Origin: Syntrophaceae bacterium UBA6078
Lineage (GTDB): Bacteria; Desulfobacterota; Syntrophia; Syntrophales; UBA2210
Direction of reading: 5' to 3'
Assembly (NCBI GenBank): GCA_002428735.1
Contig: DIXO01000037.1
Location: forward strand, 38,282 to 102,281
Length of the DNA: 64,000 nt
Below are positions 61,549 through 64,000 of the stretch, one piece after another; the first letter of the stretch is position 1, and each line of letters begins with the position of its first letter. A program made the translations under genes and the position numbers. The notes under the pieces were generated by a model. That model ran no database searches. It was not told where the DNA came from and was given only the letters and a program-made list of their open reading frames with translations.

Positions 61549-61852
61549 ATGGAAAAGCGGAAACCGCATTATGACCTTTCAGCGGTGCAATCCGCTGTTT
61601 GTTTACGTGGAGCGGACGCTTTTACGGCAACGGCATTGATTGGCGCCCAGACAATGGGCGCTTGAAATTGCTCAGGCGATCGAAGTGGTTTGTTCTATGA
61701 GTCGATCCGATTTTTACAAAAGCATGACGATCCATGCGTCAAGCCAAATTTGGCAGGATGTTTATCACCCGGAAACGCCTGCCGGAATAGCCTATGTCAA
61801 GGTTACGTTACGCCATGATGGGTCTATAGTGATCCAGTTTAAGGAGAAATGA
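61549..61852 (+). pseudogene. mqsR: MqsR mRNA interferase, single-base frameshift
   Basis: The first frame reads MEKRKPHYDLSAVQSAVCLR then GADAFTATALIGAQTMG and hits TGA at 61663. The +1 frame continues LEIAQAIEVVCSMSRSDFYKSM and QIWQDVYHPETPAG to a proper C-terminus VIQFKEK. Joined by deleting one base near 61658-61661 it gives about 100 residues, the normal MqsR size, with the conserved SDFYKSMT block. As written the toxin is dead, unless this is a sequencing error. Confidence 0.85.
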
Positions 61853-61853
61853 G

Positions 61854-62258
61854 ATGAAACGCGACTGTCTGAAGTGCGGAGAAAAAGAGATGGCGCATAC
61901 TGTTCGAGATGTGCCATATACCTATAAAGGGCATCATGCTGTTATTTCCAAGGTCAAGGGATGGCACTGTTTTCATTGCGGGGAAGTTGAATTCGACGCA
62001 GGCGAAGGTGTTCGCTTTGCCGAGGCCATCAAACAAATCGCCATGGAAATCGATGCAAGAGAAGCGGCTGAACTTGCAAGAATTCGTAAAAAACTCAAGC
62101 TGACGCAGCAGGAAGCCGCGTTGCTCACCGGCGGAGGGCGAAACGCATTTTCCCGCTACGAGCGCGGCAAGGCCAAACCCCTGCAATCAGTTACCAACCT
62201 TTTTAAACTCCTGGATAACCATCCCCATCTGCTCGATGAAATAACCCCCGAGTCTTGA
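61854..62258 (+). CDS. mqsA: MqsA-like zinc-finger/HTH antitoxin
   Basis: 134 residues. N-terminal zinc site CLKCGEKEM and CFHCGEVEF, C-terminal XRE HTH (LARIRKKLKLTQQEAALLTGGGRNAFSRYERG), the two-domain layout of MqsA. Intact although its toxin partner is frameshifted. Starts 1 bp after the mqsR stop. Confidence 0.93.
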   Translation: MKRDCLKCGEKEMAHTVRDVPYTYKGHHAVISKVKGWHCFHCGEVEFDAGEGVRFAEAIKQIAMEIDAREAAELARIRKKLKLTQQEAALLTGGGRNAFSRYERGKAKPLQSVTNLFKLLDNHPHLLDEITPES

Positions 62259-62300
62259 ATTTTTCGCTTCTGTTGGGCACGTTACTGTGCGCTCATAAAT

Positions 62301-62345
62301 TAGGGACAGAGCCCCTATTTCTGGGATTAAGGATTAGGGGGTAGG
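62301..62345 (+). repeat. Forward island repeat between mqsRA and brnTA
   Basis: TTAGGGACAGAGCCCCTATT (62300-62319) then CTGGGATTAAGGATTAGGGG. The gap 62259-62473 holds no gene. Confidence 0.9.
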
Positions 62346-62439
62346 GAAAAGAATCTGGTAAGCTGATGAGTTCTTAAGCTCATGGGAAATGAGGGGTAGG
62401 AACGTAATAATAAAAAGCCAAAGCCACGTATTATATCTG

Positions 62440-62467
62440 TTGCTATTCTGTATAAAATCTGTATAAT
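62440..62467 (+). promoter_or_regulatory. brnTA promoter, near-leaderless
   Basis: TTGCTA (62440-62445), 16 bp, TATAAT (62462-62467). The ATG at 62474 is about 7 bases after the -10, so the message would have almost no leader. CTGTATAA occurs twice, 11 bp apart, and may be the operator. Confidence 0.6.
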
Positions 62468-62473
62468 TCCTTC

Positions 62474-62737
62474 ATGAAGTTCGAGTGGGATGACACAAAG
62501 AGCCTTACGAATAAGGCGAAACACGGTATTGATTTTTCTACAGCACGGGAGATGTGGAAAGATGATAACCGAGTTGAGATTCATGCCCCATATCCCCTGG
62601 AAGAGCGAAGCATTCTCATAGGAAAGATAGGCAAAAAGCTGTGGACAGCGATATTCGCATACCGGGGAGATGACGTCCGCATCATCTCGGTTAGACGTTC
62701 CAGGAAAAAGGAGATTAGACTATATGAAGAAGGATAA
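62474..62737 (+). CDS. brnT: BrnT ribonuclease toxin
   Basis: 87 residues. FEWDDTKSLTNKAKHGIDFSTA and RISVRRSRKKEIRLYEEG define BrnT, a RelE-fold RNase. Overlaps brnA by 14 bp, toxin first as usual in this system. Confidence 0.94.
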   Translation: MKFEWDDTKSLTNKAKHGIDFSTAREMWKDDNRVEIHAPYPLEERSILIGKIGKKLWTAIFAYRGDDVRIISVRRSRKKEIRLYEEG

Positions 62738-62993
62738 AGAAATGATGGCCAAAAGCACGGAAGAATTCGAACGTCGGTTCGATGAAGGTGAAGATGTTCA
62801 TGATATGGTTGACATTTCAAAGGCCAGGATAATCCATCATGGGAAAAAAGTGCGCATCACGCTGGACGTGGCGGAAGAGATGGTCAGGGAAATCGATCAG
62901 ATCAGGGCAGACATAGGCGTGGACCGGGGAGCACTGATAAAGGTATGGCTTCATGAAAGGCTGCAACAAGAGAAAATACTCCCGGGTAAATGA
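62724..62993 (+). CDS. brnA: BrnA antitoxin
   Basis: 89 residues from the ATG at 62724. The N-terminal acidic region binds BrnT, and the C-terminal ribbon-helix-helix (KKVRITLDVAEEMVREIDQI) binds DNA. Its stop TGA is embedded in a repeat copy (TGAGGGACAGAG). Confidence 0.92.
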   Translation: MKKDKEMMAKSTEEFERRFDEGEDVHDMVDISKARIIHHGKKVRITLDVAEEMVREIDQIRADIGVDRGALIKVWLHERLQQEKILPGK

Positions 62994-63050
62994 GGGACAG
63001 AGCCCCTATTGTAGGATTAGGGATTAGGGGGTAAGGGGTAGGAGAAGGAG
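62991..63050 (+). repeat. Forward island repeat after brnA
   Basis: TGAGGGACAGAGCCCCTATT (62991-63010) then GTAGGATTAGGGATTAGGGG. The rest of the gap to 63169 holds nothing recognisable. Confidence 0.9.
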
Positions 63051-63169
63051 AAGCTGATAAGCGATTGAGATATTTCTTCTAACGGGGACTATAGCTCGTC
63101 GTTGTGCTCTTCGAAGTGATAAAATTAAAAGGTCTTGCTTGAATTGCGGTAGGTTCTCCAATTGCTATT

Positions 63170-63466
63170 TTATCTATCTTGGGATTCGTCTTCTATCCGT
63201 TTCTTGATGAGTTCGTAAACTTCTTTTCTGTGAATAATGCCGAAAATAAAAATGCTGTCACTGTAAACTTTAAAAACAATACGGTAATTGCCGATTCTCA
63301 ACTTCCAGTATCCTTTAAGGGTTTTTTGCAACGGTTTTCCATAGGTTTCAGGTTGCGTGACAAGCCGATCTTCGATGGCTCTCTTGATCATGGCCCTGTT
63401 TTTGGCATCAATTTTAGGCAGGTCAGATTTTTTAACGTCTGGATGGTATTTGAGTTTGTATACCAT
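63170..63466 (-). CDS. RelE/ParE-family toxin
   Basis: 98 residues from the ATG at 63466; a GTG at 63499 would overlap the antitoxin. MVYKLKYHPDVKKSDLPKID and LQKTLKGYWKLRIGNYRIVFKVYSDSIFIFGIIHRKEVYE fit the RelE superfamily. Encoded opposite to the other modules of this island. Confidence 0.9.
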   Translation of the reverse strand: MVYKLKYHPDVKKSDLPKIDAKNRAMIKRAIEDRLVTQPETYGKPLQKTLKGYWKLRIGNYRIVFKVYSDSIFIFGIIHRKEVYELIKKRIEDESQDR

Positions 63467-63489
63467 TGCGTTTTTACAAAAACCGAATC

Positions 63490-63717
63490 TTAAGACCACA
63501 CATCATCATGGCTTAGCGCCTTAGAGTCATTCCATGATTTTTCCCTTTTTTCGGCAAATCCGGAAAGGGCGATGTCTTCTTGAATATCCATGGCCTCTTT
63601 CAGCAAATCTCTGACCTTAGCAGACAATGAGACATTATCTTTTTCTGCCAGAAGTCGGACATCTTGATAAAGTAAATCACTCAAGACTACATTTATACGT
63701 GGATTTTGAGACGGCAT
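63490..63717 (-). CDS. Ribbon-helix-helix antitoxin
   Basis: 75 residues. RINVVLSDLLYQDVRLLAEKDNVSLSAKVRDLLKEAM is an RHH fold; the tail NDSKALSHDDVWS would contact the toxin. GGAGGAAAAG precedes the start. Confidence 0.9.
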   Translation of the reverse strand: MPSQNPRINVVLSDLLYQDVRLLAEKDNVSLSAKVRDLLKEAMDIQEDIALSGFAEKREKSWNDSKALSHDDVWS

Positions 63718-63747
63718 GATCTTTTCCTCCAGATAACATTGGGTTTA

Positions 63748-63776
63748 AGTGTAACAGCGGTGACACACCGTGTCAA
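63748..63776 (-). promoter_or_regulatory. Promoter and operator of the RHH/RelE pair
   Basis: On the minus strand TTGACA (63776-63771), 17 bp, TACACT (63753-63748). The palindrome CGGTGACACACCG (63758-63770) fills the spacer. Confidence 0.75.
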
Positions 63777-63781
63777 ATTTA

Positions 63782-63865
63782 AAATGGGAAATGAGGGACG
63801 GAAATGAGGGACAGAGCCCCTATTTCTAGGATTAGGGGGTAAGGATTAAGGGGTAGGGGTAGGAA
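63782..63865 (+). repeat. Forward island repeat, last copy in window
   Basis: A partial GAAATGAGGGACGGAAATGA precedes the full AGGGACAGAGCCCCTATTT (63797-63815), then AGGATTAGGGGGTAAGGATT. Stuttered start like the one at 61340. Confidence 0.9.
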
Positions 63866-63886
63866 GATTGGACGGCTTGGCAAGAT

Positions 63887-64000
63887 CTATACTTCATTAC
63901 GAAGAATGTCGTGGGTGCCGACACGTCGCAGCTCTATGTGTTCCTTGTCGAGTCGCAAAGTCAAGCGGTACCCTTTGCCGTAATCCACCACCAACTTTTG
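63887..64000 (-). CDS. HigB/RelE-like toxin, 5' part outside window
   Basis: The last 37 codons are visible: KLVVDYGKGYRLTLRLDKEH then IELRRVGTHDILRNEV and TAG. The GYR...L.RVGTHDI end is typical of RelE/YafQ-type toxins. A 3' fragment of the same gene is at 60470-60560. Confidence 0.7.
   Translation of the reverse strand, partial: QKLVVDYGKGYRLTLRLDKEHIELRRVGTHDILRNEV

Noticed and set aside
21147..63860. Integron with attC cassettes
   Set aside because: No integrase gene and no RYYYAAC/GTTRRRY pairs at the repeats; units contain their own promoters.

Overview
The window looks like part of the chromosome of a Gram-negative bacterium, most likely a deltaproteobacterium in the broad sense (Desulfobacterota, Syntrophales-like). 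The grounds are the outer-membrane exopolysaccharide machinery, a fused diadenylate cyclase/YbbR protein, a PAS protein with the CxxC/CxxC tail common in that group, and a moderately high GC core with AT-richer accessory patches. This placement is inference; no rRNA or tRNA gene was found in the window.

Layout. (1) 1-13.2 kb, core genes: the 3' part of alaS, a lysophospholipase-like hydrolase, glpK, an NYN-domain protein, cfa, two tiny ORFs, a DEAD-box helicase, a cdaA-ybbR fusion facing a DHH/DHHA1 phosphodiesterase, an SDR and a GIY-YIG protein. (2) 13.3-21.1 kb, envelope and export genes: two secreted unknowns, then an outer-membrane barrel, a Wza-like export protein, a Wzc-like chain-length protein, a BY-kinase with an inserted PATAN-like domain, and a TPR protein. 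(3) 21.1-29.6 kb, an accessory island holding six toxin-antitoxin or TA-like modules (Phd/PIN twice, RHH/RelE, MazEF-like, DUF6922/AbiEii-like, HicBA), a PAS protein with a partial duplicate, and an AAA_14/DUF4143 ATPase. All are separated by one family of short repeats (core AGGGACAGAGCCCCTATTT or its complement) and by AT-rich filler repeats. (4) 29.6-59.25 kb, a large surface-polysaccharide locus: an O-antigen ligase/polymerase whose 5' end is disrupted, a Wzm/Wzt ABC exporter split by a four-helix-bundle gene with its own inverted-repeat ends, an epimerase, HAD and UbiA proteins likely to make a polyprenyl-phospho-pentose, glycosyltransferases, two asparagine-synthetase-like proteins around a CapA-like protein, methyltransferases, an aminotransferase, a second polymerase-like protein, an acyltransferase, WecG/TagA and a WecA/MraY-type initiating enzyme. 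(5) 59.25-64 kb, a second repeat-bounded island: a SPOR lipoprotein, HigBA, MqsRA with a frameshifted toxin, BrnTA, a RelBE-like pair and the end of another toxin.

How it fits together. WecA/MraY and WecG would start and extend an undecaprenyl-linked glycan. The many GTs and modifying enzymes would build it, Wzm/Wzt and/or the polymerase-like proteins would move or polymerise it, and the barrel/Wza/Wzc/BY-kinase set would export it and control its length.

The most unusual system is the pair of TA islands. Each cassette is bounded by the same hairpin-capable repeat, and the repeats face one way on the left of the glycan locus and the other way on the right. In several places the end of a neighbouring gene is duplicated across a cassette, which suggests repeated insertion or recombination at these repeats. 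No transposase or integrase is visible in the window.
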